NCBI RefSeq assembly: GCF_022829365.1
Contig: NZ_JAKSYJ010000236.1
Span: 1-64,000, forward strand
Origin: Methylobacterium sp. J-077
GTDB lineage: Bacteria > Pseudomonadota > Alphaproteobacteria > Rhizobiales > Beijerinckiaceae
Length of the DNA: 64,000 bases
Direction: 5' to 3'
This document shows positions 27,930-36,193 of the stretch, in pieces (the stretch's first letter is position 1; each line of letters starts with the position of its first letter). A program made the position numbers and the translations under genes. The notes beneath the pieces are model-generated. The model ran no database searches, was not told where the DNA came from, and was given only the letters and a program-made list of their open reading frames with translations.

Positions 27930-28616
27930 TTAAAACGGAAGGAGCCGCCGAAAGCGGGCAATGTTCACGAGCGCCATGAGGGACGAGGCCACGTAGGTGA
28001 GGGCTGCGGCGCGCAGTACGGTGCGGGCGCCGGGCATGTCGCCTGCGTCCAGGAAGTGACCCGTCTCCAGGATGGGCAGGGCCCGGCGGAAGCTCGCGTC
28101 GAGTTCGACGGGCAGTGTCAGGACGTGGAACACGAGGCGAACGCCGAGGAGTGCGATGCCGATACCGACCTGTAGGGCGAGCAGCACCGGCGAATGGACG
28201 AGAGCGAGCACCACGGGCGCAGTCATCATCACCACTGCCGCAGCAAACTCGAAGCCCTGCACGACCGGGGCAAAACTCACCCGCGCCGCGAAAAGCTGGT
28301 CTCCCGCCGCGTGCTGGAGCGCATGGGAGACCTCGTGTGCCGCGACCGCGACCGCCGTGATCGAGCGGCCGTCATGGTTCCCCGGCGACAGCCGCACGAC
28401 GTTCGCGACCGGATCGTAGTGGTCGGCAGGCGCGATCTCGACGATGACGTGCTCCAGCCGTGCCAGGTCGAGCAGATGGCGGGCAAGCTCGCCGCCGGTC
28501 CCGGGCAAGTCCGGCCGCTCGGTGGCGTATTGCTGCATCGCCCGGCGCACCCACCACTGAGGGCCGAACACCAGGCCGAACAGGAGGGCGGCGCCAAGCG
28601 CTAGGAGGATGGGCAC
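27930..28616 (-). CDS. YugP-type zinc metallopeptidase, membrane-anchored
   Basis: This 228-residue membrane protein belongs to the neutral zinc metallopeptidase family (Zn_peptidase_2, YugP-like). An N-terminal membrane helix (about residues 3-22) is followed by the zinc motif HEVSHALQHAAG (about 105-116, HExxH). Two or three hydrophobic helices follow (about 135-185), then the family segment LPVELDASFRRALPIL, and a last hydrophobic segment near the end. Length is near the family norm. It is on the strand opposite to the Argonaute operon, so it is not part of it. The substrate is unknown. Confidence 0.85.
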   Translation of the reverse strand: MPILLALGAALLFGLVFGPQWWVRRAMQQYATERPDLPGTGGELARHLLDLARLEHVIVEIAPADHYDPVANVVRLSPGNHDGRSITAVAVAAHEVSHALQHAAGDQLFAARVSFAPVVQGFEFAAAVVMMTAPVVLALVHSPVLLALQVGIGIALLGVRLVFHVLTLPVELDASFRRALPILETGHFLDAGDMPGARTVLRAAALTYVASSLMALVNIARFRRLLPF

Positions 28617-28885
28617 GAGGGATATGTAGGCACGCGGCCGTATATGTGGAAGCGCGGCGTCTTACCCGAGAAGTTCACAGTCCGACAATCGCGCCACAGG
28701 CGTCAAAGACCGGACTGGGTGGGTAGCGGAAGTCAGCCACTAGCCTCGAAGCGGACGTTCGGCATCCGACCCATTCCGGGCATTGGGAATGTCCGCTTGT
28801 GGGCGGCGAGCCCGCGGCTATGAACCTTAGGCGGGGTTGACTGGGGGTGTTGTGCTCCACCGCGGTTTGTTGCCCTTTAGGCACC
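28617..28885. other. non-coding region
   Basis: Nothing is supported here except scattered GCGGACGTTCGG / AATGTCCGCTT-like stretches similar to those at 24.65 and 32.0 kb. It may hold the promoter of the metallopeptidase gene. Confidence 0.35.
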
Positions 28886-29225
28886 TCACGAGGCGTTAGC
28901 TCGAGTGTCCTTTTTAGACTGTTGCCGTTTCTGCTCGTTAGCGACTCTAGCGATCCGCTCGCATTGGGCGAACAGCTTTTGCGCGTAACGCCGCCTGGGA
29001 TCGGGGTTCTGTCGTACCCGCCCGCGCCGCGTCGCGACCATTGGGACGGACAAACGCCGCGAGAAGCTCCGGCGCGCTCCGGCCGCCGCACCAATGCGAT
29101 AGCGGCAGAACCCGAAGCTCTTCAAGATGGCGGGCCTTCTCGCCGGTCGCATCCTCGACGGTGACCGTCAGTCCCACGCAGTCCGACACTTCGAAACGTG
29201 CTGTATACAAAACCCTAGTTTGCAT
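28886..29225 (-). pseudogene. possible frameshifted small hypothetical gene
   Basis: From an ATG at 29225 one frame reads like a real protein start (MQTRVLYTARFEVSDCVG, then EKARHLEELRVLPLSHW), then degenerates. A neighbouring frame on the same strand carries a protein-like C-terminus (RRYAQKLFAQCERIARVA followed by a basic tail) ending at 28886. One frameshift near 29040 would join them. No family is recognised and the reconstruction is tentative. Confidence 0.3.
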
Positions 29226-29488
29226 ACAGCGGCGCAGGTTCTCTGCGCTTTGGCGTAGCGAGCACGCCGCAGCCAACCCACGCTTGTTCTTGATTCGTTC
29301 ACAATGTAACCCAGCGGGGTCACGCGGGATGCGGGGTCAGCGCTCTGCACGGTCCAACTCACCCCGAAAGGAGCGCGGGACAGGGGGCGGCGATCGTATC
29401 GTCTGGGTTGTCAGCGTCCTTGCGCCCAGCCAGTCTCGGCCGCAGTGAACGACACTTGAGGTCGTTGCATTCGCCGCTGGGAGGGCAG

Positions 29489-30499
29489 GTGACAAACACC
29501 ATTATCCGCGTCGCGATCCACGACCTAACCAAAACCCAGGGCGCCTTCGTCGTTAAGCACGGAAAAAGCGATCTGAAAGTTACTCAGACGATGCAACGCG
29601 TGATCGACGACCTCACCGCTCTCTACGCCAAGCGGACCTCGAAATCTTACGGGAAATTCGCGGTCGATGAAGATCGATTTCCGACCGAGAAGCACCTTCG
29701 CGTCTACCTCAACGTCCAGCCCAGTGACTTCACGACGCTGACGCACAAGATGATGGAAACGCTGAAAGCCCAGGCGGGCTACAAGGGCGCTGCCACGGGC
29801 GGCCACGTCTTCTTCGCTCACTTCGAGCGCGAAGAACGGCAGTACCTCCTAATCGCGATCGTCAACGAGAAGCTCGGCGCGTCGATGACGAGCGACCTCG
29901 ATGTCCAGGATGTTCGCCATCTCGACATGGACGGTTTTCGGTTCGCGGGCCGCATCAACATGACCGGCTGGGCCAACGGCGAGGAGCGCTACATCGGCTT
30001 CTTGAAGGGCAAGCGGGAGGTCTCCGAGTACTTCAAGGAATTCCTAGGCTGTGACACCACGGTCCAGAACCGCCGCGACACGGCCGAGCTCGTCCAGGCA
30101 CTGATGGCATTCGCCACCGATGAAGACATGGACACCCCGAGCAAGGACGATTTCCTCGCCCGCGCGAAAACTATCTGCGAGCGTTCGGCCAAGGCTCAGG
30201 AGGAACTCAGCTTCGAAGTGCTGGCCAACGAACTGAGCCCGCAGGATCCCGAGAGGCTGATGACCGTTCTGGCCGATCCCGATCTGCGCCTCAACGACGG
30301 CTTCGTGCCTGATCGCCGCGCCCTCGGACCGCTGATCAAATTCAAGGGCAAGACCCCGACCTGGAGCATCGAGTTCAACCGCGATGCGATCACCCGCGGA
30401 AATGTGCGGTTCAACGCTGAGGACAACACCCTCACGTTGACCGGCCTGCCCGAGGATCTCACAGCGCAACTGCGCGCTGAGTACAGCCAAGATGGCTAG
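29489..30499 (+). CDS. nucleoid-associated protein, NdpA/YejK family
   Basis: This 336-residue protein of the 37-kDa nucleoid-associated family (PF04245) shows VAIHDLTKTQGAFVVKHG at the N-terminus and HVFFAHFEREERQYLLIAIVNEKLG, LDMDGFRFAGRINM, and YIGFLKGKREVSEYFKEFLGC in the core. The GTG at 29489 is preceded by GGGAGG and begins at the family start; the frame is open to 29408. Its last bases overlap the start of the following membrane-protein gene (ATGGCTAG), so the two form an operon. Chromosomal NdpA is normally a lone housekeeping gene. This copy sits in an island beside an Argonaute operon and two recombinases, which suggests a phage- or defence-related role. That role is inferred from context only. 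Confidence 0.8.
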   Translation: MTNTIIRVAIHDLTKTQGAFVVKHGKSDLKVTQTMQRVIDDLTALYAKRTSKSYGKFAVDEDRFPTEKHLRVYLNVQPSDFTTLTHKMMETLKAQAGYKGAATGGHVFFAHFEREERQYLLIAIVNEKLGASMTSDLDVQDVRHLDMDGFRFAGRINMTGWANGEERYIGFLKGKREVSEYFKEFLGCDTTVQNRRDTAELVQALMAFATDEDMDTPSKDDFLARAKTICERSAKAQEELSFEVLANELSPQDPERLMTVLADPDLRLNDGFVPDRRALGPLIKFKGKTPTWSIEFNRDAITRGNVRFNAEDNTLTLTGLPEDLTAQLRAEYSQDG

Positions 30500-31877
30500 G
30501 ATCACATTCGACCAGCTGACCCTGCTGTATCGTCATATCGCCTTCGATCAGAACGGCGATCAGGGAAGGCTGTCGATTGCGACTCCAGAAGTCCTGGAGG
30601 TCATCCAACTCATCGAAGATGACCAGGGTGTCGCTGTTGACGCAGACATCGTGGTGCTCGACGACGACGCGCTTCAAGTCGGTCAGATCGTATCAGTCCG
30701 CGTCGGCCCACCCCGGATTGCGCTCGGCTCCCTCGTTCGCGACTTCGACGGGTTACTCGATACCCCGGAAGCGCGGATCAAAGAACCGCGCGCCTACTTC
30801 GTCATCGACGGCGGTATCACACCGGACATCGATCCCTGTCCCGAACGCTTAGCGACCTATCGCAAGGTCCTCGAGTTCACAAAGCTCATCGGCGAAGCAG
30901 CGGCCTATGTCGATCAATCCAAAAGGGAATTGATCTTCATCAAGGATGGCAAGTTCAGCGTTCCGCTGGCGTATAAGGCCCTCGACTTGGGCCGTGTGAG
31001 CGTCTCCGATGCCGACGCCATTCTCAGCGCGTGCGCCGATGAGATTCACCGAGACCAGAAGCTCGCGATCCTCGCCGAAGCCGTCATCGGGATCTGCGCG
31101 GCTCAGCCCGTCGCAGTCCGGTTTCGCCACCTCATCGCAAACCTCGGTTCGGTGAACGAGGAAGTTCGCAACGGCTATCAGCTGTTCGCGTCCAGCTTCT
31201 CTTACTCAAAGATCCGCAACGAGATCGAAGCCGCACGCATCGATTATCTCAACAAGATCCATAAAACGATTATCGATATCCAGACGCAGTTGCTCGGTAT
31301 CCCTGTCGCGACGGTCATCGTCGCCTCGCAGCTGAAAGTCACATCCGTCTGCAGCGTCGAGTTCTGGACCAACTTCGCCGTCGTCGTGGGAGCGTGGATC
31401 TTCGTCGCGCTCTTGGCGATCGCCATCGGAAACCAATGGGCGACGCTGGCGTCCATATCCGACGATATCGCGCGCCAAAAAACCAAGTTTCAGCGGGACT
31501 TTGCGGCGCTCAGCGATCAGTTCGATACGATTTTCGTCACCCTCGCCGGTCGGATCAAATGGCAGCGAAGGTTTCTGGGGTTTGTTGGCATGCTCGCAGT
31601 CGTCGGGGCAGCGGTGGCCACGTTCGTCGCGTATCGAGTGACCAACGTCCCGTACATGAGCTGTTGGTCGGGTGAGGTCTCGGCGTCGGCACCAACACCG
31701 ATCCCGCCGGCTGTGACGCCTGTCGCACCGGCTCCGACGCCTCCGTCGCCTGTCTCGCCAGCCAACACACCGACGAACGCGTCGCCGTCTAAGCCAAGCC
31801 CGCTACCCGATCCGGCTCCGCCAACGCCCGCCAAGCCGAAAATGGCTCCCCCGCCACAGGCCCACCCGCAGCCGTAA
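30492..31877 (+). CDS. membrane protein with proline-rich tail, coupled to the NdpA-like gene
   Basis: This is an unrecognised protein of 461 residues. Residues 1-270 are soluble, with no motif I can name. Two hydrophobic segments follow (about 285-315, WTNFAVVVGAWIFVALLAIAIG, and about 357-377, FVGMLAVVGAAVATFVAY), separated by a loop with a basic/aromatic helix. The last 70 residues are Pro/Ala/Ser-rich (repeats of PAP, PTP and SPV types) and look like a wall-spanning or disordered tail. The start overlaps the end of the NdpA-like gene. A soluble sensor-like part plus two membrane helices is a layout seen in abortive-infection effectors, but here that is a guess. Confidence 0.7.
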   Translation: MARITFDQLTLLYRHIAFDQNGDQGRLSIATPEVLEVIQLIEDDQGVAVDADIVVLDDDALQVGQIVSVRVGPPRIALGSLVRDFDGLLDTPEARIKEPRAYFVIDGGITPDIDPCPERLATYRKVLEFTKLIGEAAAYVDQSKRELIFIKDGKFSVPLAYKALDLGRVSVSDADAILSACADEIHRDQKLAILAEAVIGICAAQPVAVRFRHLIANLGSVNEEVRNGYQLFASSFSYSKIRNEIEAARIDYLNKIHKTIIDIQTQLLGIPVATVIVASQLKVTSVCSVEFWTNFAVVVGAWIFVALLAIAIGNQWATLASISDDIARQKTKFQRDFAALSDQFDTIFVTLAGRIKWQRRFLGFVGMLAVVGAAVATFVAYRVTNVPYMSCWSGEVSASAPTPIPPAVTPVAPAPTPPSPVSPANTPTNASPSKPSPLPDPAPPTPAKPKMAPPPQAHPQP

Positions 31878-32201
31878 GTGGTTTGCGCTGTCAGAAGCGC
31901 CAGGGGAGGAGAGGACACTCCGTGTCCCCGCAGTTCGGCTGATAGCTCGGTAGAACTGATCGCATAGGAGCGGCCCGCTCCAGGGGCCGACACGGCGACG
32001 GTCATCCGAAACTGAATGTCCGTTACCGGGCGGTCAGCTGATGTCCGTTCATGGCGCAAAGCAGAATTTTCTCCAGCTGAAGGACATATTCGTTCAGGGT
32101 CTCGCGTTGTAGTTAACGACCGAACCAGTGGACGCGCGCGGCGCAATTTCTTGCAGAAAGGACGATCAAACATTACAGGACAGCCCCCCGACCATCTCCT
32201 A
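31878..32201. other. non-coding region before IS630 element
   Basis: No gene is supported. It contains repeated ATGTCCGTT-type stretches at about 32014-32050. It ends at the TA target of the IS630 element. Confidence 0.4.
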
Positions 32202-33247
32202 GAGCCGTTTCCGGTCAGGTAGCGACGGCCAAATCGTTCTCGTAGCCGGCTGCGGCGAGGTAGTTGCGGCACTCCTGCGGGGTGAAGCGCGTGAAGGCCT
32301 GGCGGATCGCCGCCCAGAGATCCAGGATCGTGCGGGCTGCCGCGCTGCGCAACAGCGCCTTCAGCTTTGCGAAGGCCTGTTCAATCGGGTTGAAATCAGG
32401 GCTGCAGGACGGAAGGTAGAGCAGCCGCGCTCCTGCGGCCTCGATCGCCTCACGCACGCCGGCGACCTTGTGGGCTGGCAGGTTGTCCATGACGACGATG
32501 TCGCCAGGGTGGAGCGGAGCACCGGGATCAGGGTCTCGGTGACGTAGCTGCGGAAGCGCCTACCGTTTGTGGGACCGTCCAATAGCGCGGTGGCACACAG
32601 TCCGCTGGTGCGAAGGGCGGCGGTGACGGTGGTGGTTTTGTAGTGGCCCAACGGGGCCGTGAGCCGGCAGCGCTCGCCGCGCGGTGCCCAACCGTAGCGG
32701 CGCGCCATGTTGGTGGCGGCCGCCGTCTCATCCAGGAACACCAGCCGCTCCGGGTCGAGCTCGGGCTGTGCCTCGAACCACGCCTCGCGGGCAGCTCTCA
32801 CGTCCGCACGCTCCTGCTCAGCTGCGTACGTCGCCCCTTTTTCCAGCTGATCCCGTGACGGGCAAAGAAGCGCGACAGGCCGCTCGTGCTGGTCTGGATG
32901 CCCTGCTCAGCCAGCCGGTCGCGCAGTTCGCGTAGGAAGAGGCGTGGCTCCTGCTCGGAGGTCGCCAGGATCAGCCCGGCATGCGCCTCTACTCGCTTCG
33001 AGGTGTGATCGCCGCCCATCGGCTTGGAGGCGAGTTGGCCCTCGTGGCGGAAGCGCTGCAACCAGCGGCTGGCGCTCGACACGCTGATCCCAAAGCGAGC
33101 CGCGGCTCGGTGGCACGAGGCACCCGCCGCCACGGCAGCTACGACACGCTCGCGCAAGTCGATGGACAGAGGTGAAGGCATTGGAATGCTCCTTCACCCG
33201 TCAACGCGCCACCCGCTAACCCGTCGCAAGCAGCCCGGGACCGGCTC
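32202..33247 (-). mobile_element. IS630-family insertion sequence with terminal inverted repeats
   Basis: This 1046-bp element is flanked by TA on both sides (32200-32201 and 33248-33249), the IS630-family target duplication. The ends form imperfect inverted repeats of about 27 bp. The left end starts GAGCCGTTTCCGG and the right end, read inward, starts GAGCCGGTCCCGG. Both contain GCGACGG at the inner edge. It inserts between the membrane-protein gene and the integrase without visibly interrupting either. The transposase is damaged (next entry). Confidence 0.85.
32215..33181 (-). pseudogene. IS630-family transposase, frameshifted
   Basis: The reading starts at the ATG at 33181 with an HTH region (LRERVVAAVAAGASCHRAAARFG, then SVSSASRWLQRF). 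It must shift by -1 at the AAAAAGGGG run near 32848 to continue into HAAEQ-like sequence and the DDE domain (first Asp in VFLDET). A second break lies at 32511-32520, where a GGAGC GGAGC tandem pair (5-bp duplication) throws the frame just before the second Asp segment VVMDNL. The third frame carries PDFNPIEQAFAKLK with the final Glu. The first shift could be programmed, as in some insertion sequences. The 5-bp duplication is a plain mutation, so the enzyme is very likely dead. Confidence 0.85.
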
Positions 33248-33359
33248 TAACTAACGTCGCGCCCCATTATATTAATTCCGTCCGACGTTGAGTCGACGCA
33301 TACTAAATTCATGCATTTTGAAGATCAAATAAGTTTTTTACGAACGGTATTGTAAAGCC

Positions 33360-35048
33360 CTACTCAATCCCAGGGGGCGTTGGAATTTTACAAATCTCTT
33401 GGAACAACGTCGATACAGAATAACCTTCACCATAAATCTCGCTTGTATCACCGCTACTGTGTCCCATCAATCGATCTCTCATCTCTGGTGAGACATTGTG
33501 ATTTTTGCAAAGGGTCGAAAACCGATGCCGGAATGAGTGATTCGGACTTATTCTCTGATCTATGATTTTGAGATTTTTCCTGACCCATCTGCTCAGCACC
33601 TTAGTCGCGTTTCCCCCGCGGCTTCCGAAGCGATCTGGTGTTGCGTCCTCAAAGAGATACCTGCCCCGGCAAGCCGATACGAATTCCAGAAATCCCTCCT
33701 CAATGAGTTTAGGATGAATCGGGATTTTACGTTTCGAACCGGACGTTTTCAGGTTTTTCTTGACATTTTTGACATTACGATCTGCAGAACTGATATAATC
33801 GTCGGAATCAACCTCTGTAGTCATATTAAAATAATGAATGTTTTCATATTTCTTTATGTCTGAACGTTCCAGCTGACAGATTTCGGAAATACGCGCACCA
33901 GTAAAACAGGCAATCCACGGGGCCCATCGACGATAACCTTCTCGCCCGCGCGCGGCGAGGAGAACGCATGCGGTTTCCTCCTCTGTGAACTCCCGCTTCG
34001 TTGATCGACGCTGTCCCTTGACCACGGCCCGCGGTTGCTTGAGGCCGATGAAGGGGTTGGTCGGACATTTTCCGTTTGCCACTGCCCAGCTATAGATCGC
34101 TTTGACGGCGTAAATGTCGTTGGACACGCTCTTTGCCGACCGAGTGGCGAGGGATGCAAGCTTCCAGTCCGACGCGTCCGACAACGTCGCAGTCTGAAAC
34201 GAGCCGCCTCGCTCTGCGAGGAAAGAAGCCCACCGCTCTACCTTGCTCGAAAATGTATAGACGGTCTTTTCCACTGGTTGGTGGTCGCGGCTCCAGCCCT
34301 CCAGAATCGTTTCAACGGTTGGCGCGTCGGGCTTCTGAGTTGGCGGCGTAGTCGCGAAATCCTGTGTCGTTGGGATGGTTTCCGTCGGGATAAACGACGG
34401 TGTCGGACGGGTCGCACCGTTCTGCCGATCCTTGATGATCGTCATGAGATCAAGCTCGGCTTCGACGAACGCTAAGTGGACACCTCGGTCCGCCTGGGAC
34501 CCAAACTCGAGATGGAGGCCCGCTTCGAAGACCGTCGTCATTGCAGCGAGATCGAAATGGGTCGCCCCACAATCGCCGCGCGCGTTCGCTTCGCGCAGTT
34601 CCGCCTCTCGGGCTTCGATCTCTCTGCCCAACGCAGTGAACTCGGCTTGGCTCAACGGCTGAGTCCCACGGCGTCGGCTCTCATCGTTGGCTAGCTTGCG
34701 ATGCCGAAACGTCGCGACCAAACTTTTGATCGTCAGTTCGTCGAGGTGTGAGATTTTTGGCTTTGTGTGAACGGCCAAACGACGCCTGGTGAGGCTGATC
34801 AGCGCGTCCGCCTCTCTGTCCAGGTGGCGCGCGCTCTCGCGAGCCAAGTCGGCGTCACGCGTACCGAGGCTGACCCAGAACTCCCGGCCGGCTCGGCTCC
34901 CTTTCAACGTGACAGGCGCGGCCTCGCTGAACACGCCCGGCGCGGCCGACGCGAGCACGAATGGCATGTCCGGCCGCAGGGCTTCCGGGATGGTGCGACG
35001 GTAATAGAAGATGCCCCGGCGCTGGACCAGACCCACCATCGACCTCAT
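33360..35048 (-). CDS. tyrosine recombinase/integrase of the first element
   Basis: This is a 562-residue site-specific tyrosine recombinase. An N-terminal arm resembling DUF6538-type regions (RRGIFYYRRTIPEALR) and a long linker precede a SAM-like core-binding domain (about residues 245-345) and the catalytic domain. Catalytic residues are visible: Arg in FTGARISEICQLE, H-x-x-R in SFRHRFS, His in MGHSSGD and the nucleophile Tyr in EIYGEGY. The catalytic part is relatively AT-rich, unlike the neighbours. The start lies 90 bases from a 14-bp copy of the tRNA-Ser 3' end, the expected position of an integrase next to its attachment site. It probably mobilised the island to its left. Confidence 0.9.
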   Translation of the reverse strand: MRSMVGLVQRRGIFYYRRTIPEALRPDMPFVLASAAPGVFSEAAPVTLKGSRAGREFWVSLGTRDADLARESARHLDREADALISLTRRRLAVHTKPKISHLDELTIKSLVATFRHRKLANDESRRRGTQPLSQAEFTALGREIEAREAELREANARGDCGATHFDLAAMTTVFEAGLHLEFGSQADRGVHLAFVEAELDLMTIIKDRQNGATRPTPSFIPTETIPTTQDFATTPPTQKPDAPTVETILEGWSRDHQPVEKTVYTFSSKVERWASFLAERGGSFQTATLSDASDWKLASLATRSAKSVSNDIYAVKAIYSWAVANGKCPTNPFIGLKQPRAVVKGQRRSTKREFTEEETACVLLAARGREGYRRWAPWIACFTGARISEICQLERSDIKKYENIHYFNMTTEVDSDDYISSADRNVKNVKKNLKTSGSKRKIPIHPKLIEEGFLEFVSACRGRYLFEDATPDRFGSRGGNATKVLSRWVRKNLKIIDQRISPNHSFRHRFSTLCKNHNVSPEMRDRLMGHSSGDTSEIYGEGYSVSTLFQEICKIPTPPGIE

Positions 35049-35137
35049 GGCTTCGTAGCACTCCTTCGTAGCAGGAGCGCGCTCAAAAGCCTACGATACC
35101 AAAAAGATACCGCTATTGCAGGTGCTTAGGGACCGAA

Positions 35138-35151
35138 TGGCGGAGAGGGGG
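35138..35151 (+). repeat. attachment-site repeat matching the 3' end of tRNA-Ser
   Basis: The 14 bases TGGCGGAGAGGGGG are identical to 53121-53134, which encode the last 14 nucleotides of the tRNA-Ser gene including CCA. The copy lies between the first integrase gene and the cargo of the second element, as expected for the junction of two tandem insertions. Confidence 0.75.
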
Positions 35152-35386
35152 TCCGCCCGAGTGGCGCTCATTGCTGTTATTTGTCATGCACTTAGCTCCT
35201 TAGCCTAGATTGCTACCCACGATCATATCCATGTGATTGCTGCACCCTACCCGCACGGGATACGCGAGCGACGTTCGAGACTTTCGACGCGATCAAGCGC
35301 ACTGTCTAAAAGTCGACTTCGGTCGACCTCCACGCCTGCCTATGTTCTTGGTCGATCGCCGGGTGGGCGTGGATGCTGTGAGGGTC
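35152..35386. other. non-coding left arm of the prophage-like element
   Basis: No gene is supported between the attachment repeat and the palindrome array. A short + strand frame from 35237 is an accident of the repeats. Confidence 0.4.
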
Positions 35387-35513
35387 GGCAAAACGGAAAC
35401 CGTTTCCGTTTTCAAAAAGCGACACGGTGTCGTGTTTGGCCTCCTCGGATCTGGGGAGCGCAAAACGGACACGATGTCCGTTATCCAAAAGCGAAACCGT
35501 TTCGCATTTGACC
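35387..35513. repeat. two 55-bp copies of a double-palindrome element
   Basis: Copies at 35387-35441 and 35459-35513 align over their whole length. Each holds two palindromes. In copy 1 these are AAAACGGAAAC-C-GTTTCCGTTTT and CGACAC-G-GTGTCG. In copy 2 they are ACGGACA-CGA-TGTCCGT and GCGAAAC-C-GTTTCGC. Where the copies differ, paired changes in both arms keep the symmetry. This suggests selection for a dimeric protein site or hairpin. Confidence 0.75.
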
Positions 35514-35523
35514 GCTCTCGTGA

Positions 35524-35716
35524 GTCGCCAGGTTGGCGACACACGTCGACCTAAGAAACGCTTAGGCCGTCCACCCAAGGTGAGGGACGCGTCCCCCACC
35601 CTGTCGAGCCTGGCCTGACGCCCTAAGCTCAACTTAGCCCTCGCCAGCTTGGCGAACCCTCTGTCGACCAAGTCGCCAGGTTGGCAACTTGAACTGACGC
35701 GACCGCCAACTTGGCG
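35524..35716. repeat. cluster of four GCCA-N(1-3)-TGGC palindromes
   Basis: These are GTCGCCA-GGT-TGGCGAC at 35524-35540, TCGCCA-GCT-TGGCGA at 35641-35655, a GCCA-GGT-TGGC copy near 35674-35684, and CGCCAA-C-TTGGCG at 35704-35716. They share a core but differ from the AAACGG family just to the left. They are probably binding sites for one dimeric regulator or partition-type protein. No adjacent gene obviously encodes it. Confidence 0.65.
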
Positions 35717-35823
35717 CCTGCGTCCGATGATGGACCGGACAGACTGGCACCGCCGAGATGGATGGACAGCGGGCCCACGCCGCCTACCATCGGAGGCTAC
35801 GACCCCAGCGATGGAGCCTAAAA

Positions 35824-35982
35824 ATGAACCTCGAAGACGAGGTCCAGTGGATGCGGCTGCGCGTCGTCGCGCTGGAAACGAAGGCCTCCGAGGCGCAGCG
35901 CCAGATCCGTGCCTTGAGCTGGGGGGTGGTGCTGCTGTTGGCCATCGCATGCGCGGACTTCATCAGGATATTCGTCGGATAA
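35824..35982 (+). CDS. small membrane protein, 52 residues
   Basis: This begins with ATG at 35824 (the frame is open from 35758). An acidic/basic helix (MNLEDEVQWMRLRVVALE, likely coiled coil) is followed by a single membrane helix (about residues 30-50, SWGVVLLLAIACADFIRIF). Such small coiled-coil/TM proteins are common in phages and islands. No family name can be given. The 3' end overlaps the end of the opposite-strand gene by 20 bases. Confidence 0.55.
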   Translation: MNLEDEVQWMRLRVVALETKASEAQRQIRALSWGVVLLLAIACADFIRIFVG

Positions 35983-36193
35983 GCGACACCTCGACTCCGA
36001 CGGGCACTGGCATCGGCGGGATCGCCGGCACGCCGCTGAGCGTGCGCGGGATCGGGCCTCGACCGACTGCGATCAGCGTCCGCAGGCTCCGGGTGGCGTA
36101 GTAGTTCGCCCTGCGCATGTCGTGGGTGGCACGGCGGACCCGCCTCGTGTGCCACCACGCCACCGCGACGATGAACGGGCTGATCAGGCGCAT
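35963..36193 (-). CDS. small hypothetical protein, last gene of exported-protein operon
   Basis: A 76-residue protein starts with a hydrophobic stretch (LISPFIVAVAWW) and continues with basic then Pro-rich sequence. The ATG overlaps the end of the preceding gene by ten bases, which supports translation in the operon. No family is recognised. Confidence 0.5.
   Translation of the reverse strand: MRLISPFIVAVAWWHTRRVRRATHDMRRANYYATRSLRTLIAVGRGPIPRTLSGVPAIPPMPVPVGVEVSLIRRIS

Larger units (their letters stand above)
24864..35151. mobile_element. first integrated island (left border not found)
   Basis: The segment carries the Argonaute operon, the NdpA-like pair, an IS630 element and a tyrosine recombinase, with GC lower than the flanks. 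Its right border is the tRNA-Ser-derived repeat at 35138-35151. No matching left copy was found by eye, so the left border given (the first Argonaute-operon gene) is only a minimum. The metallopeptidase gene inside may be original chromosome. Nesting order suggests it entered the tRNA-Ser site before the prophage-like element to its right. Confidence 0.4.

Noticed and set aside
27930..28616. Metallopeptidase as a component of the Argonaute system
   Set aside because: It lies on the opposite strand, is a known housekeeping-type family and is not coupled to the operon.
24657..32050. Scattered ATGTCCGCTT/ATGTCCGTT-like stretches as a defined repeat family
   Set aside because: The copies seen near 24.66, 28.75-28.79 and 32.01-32.05 kb share only eight to ten bases and no common flanks. 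Too weak to annotate without a genome-wide count.
35237..35554. 105-codon + strand frame with repeated KTETVSVFKKRH-like units
   Set aside because: The amino-acid repeats are a by-product of the duplicated palindromic DNA. Symmetric changes in the DNA, not codon-level constraint, explain the pattern.
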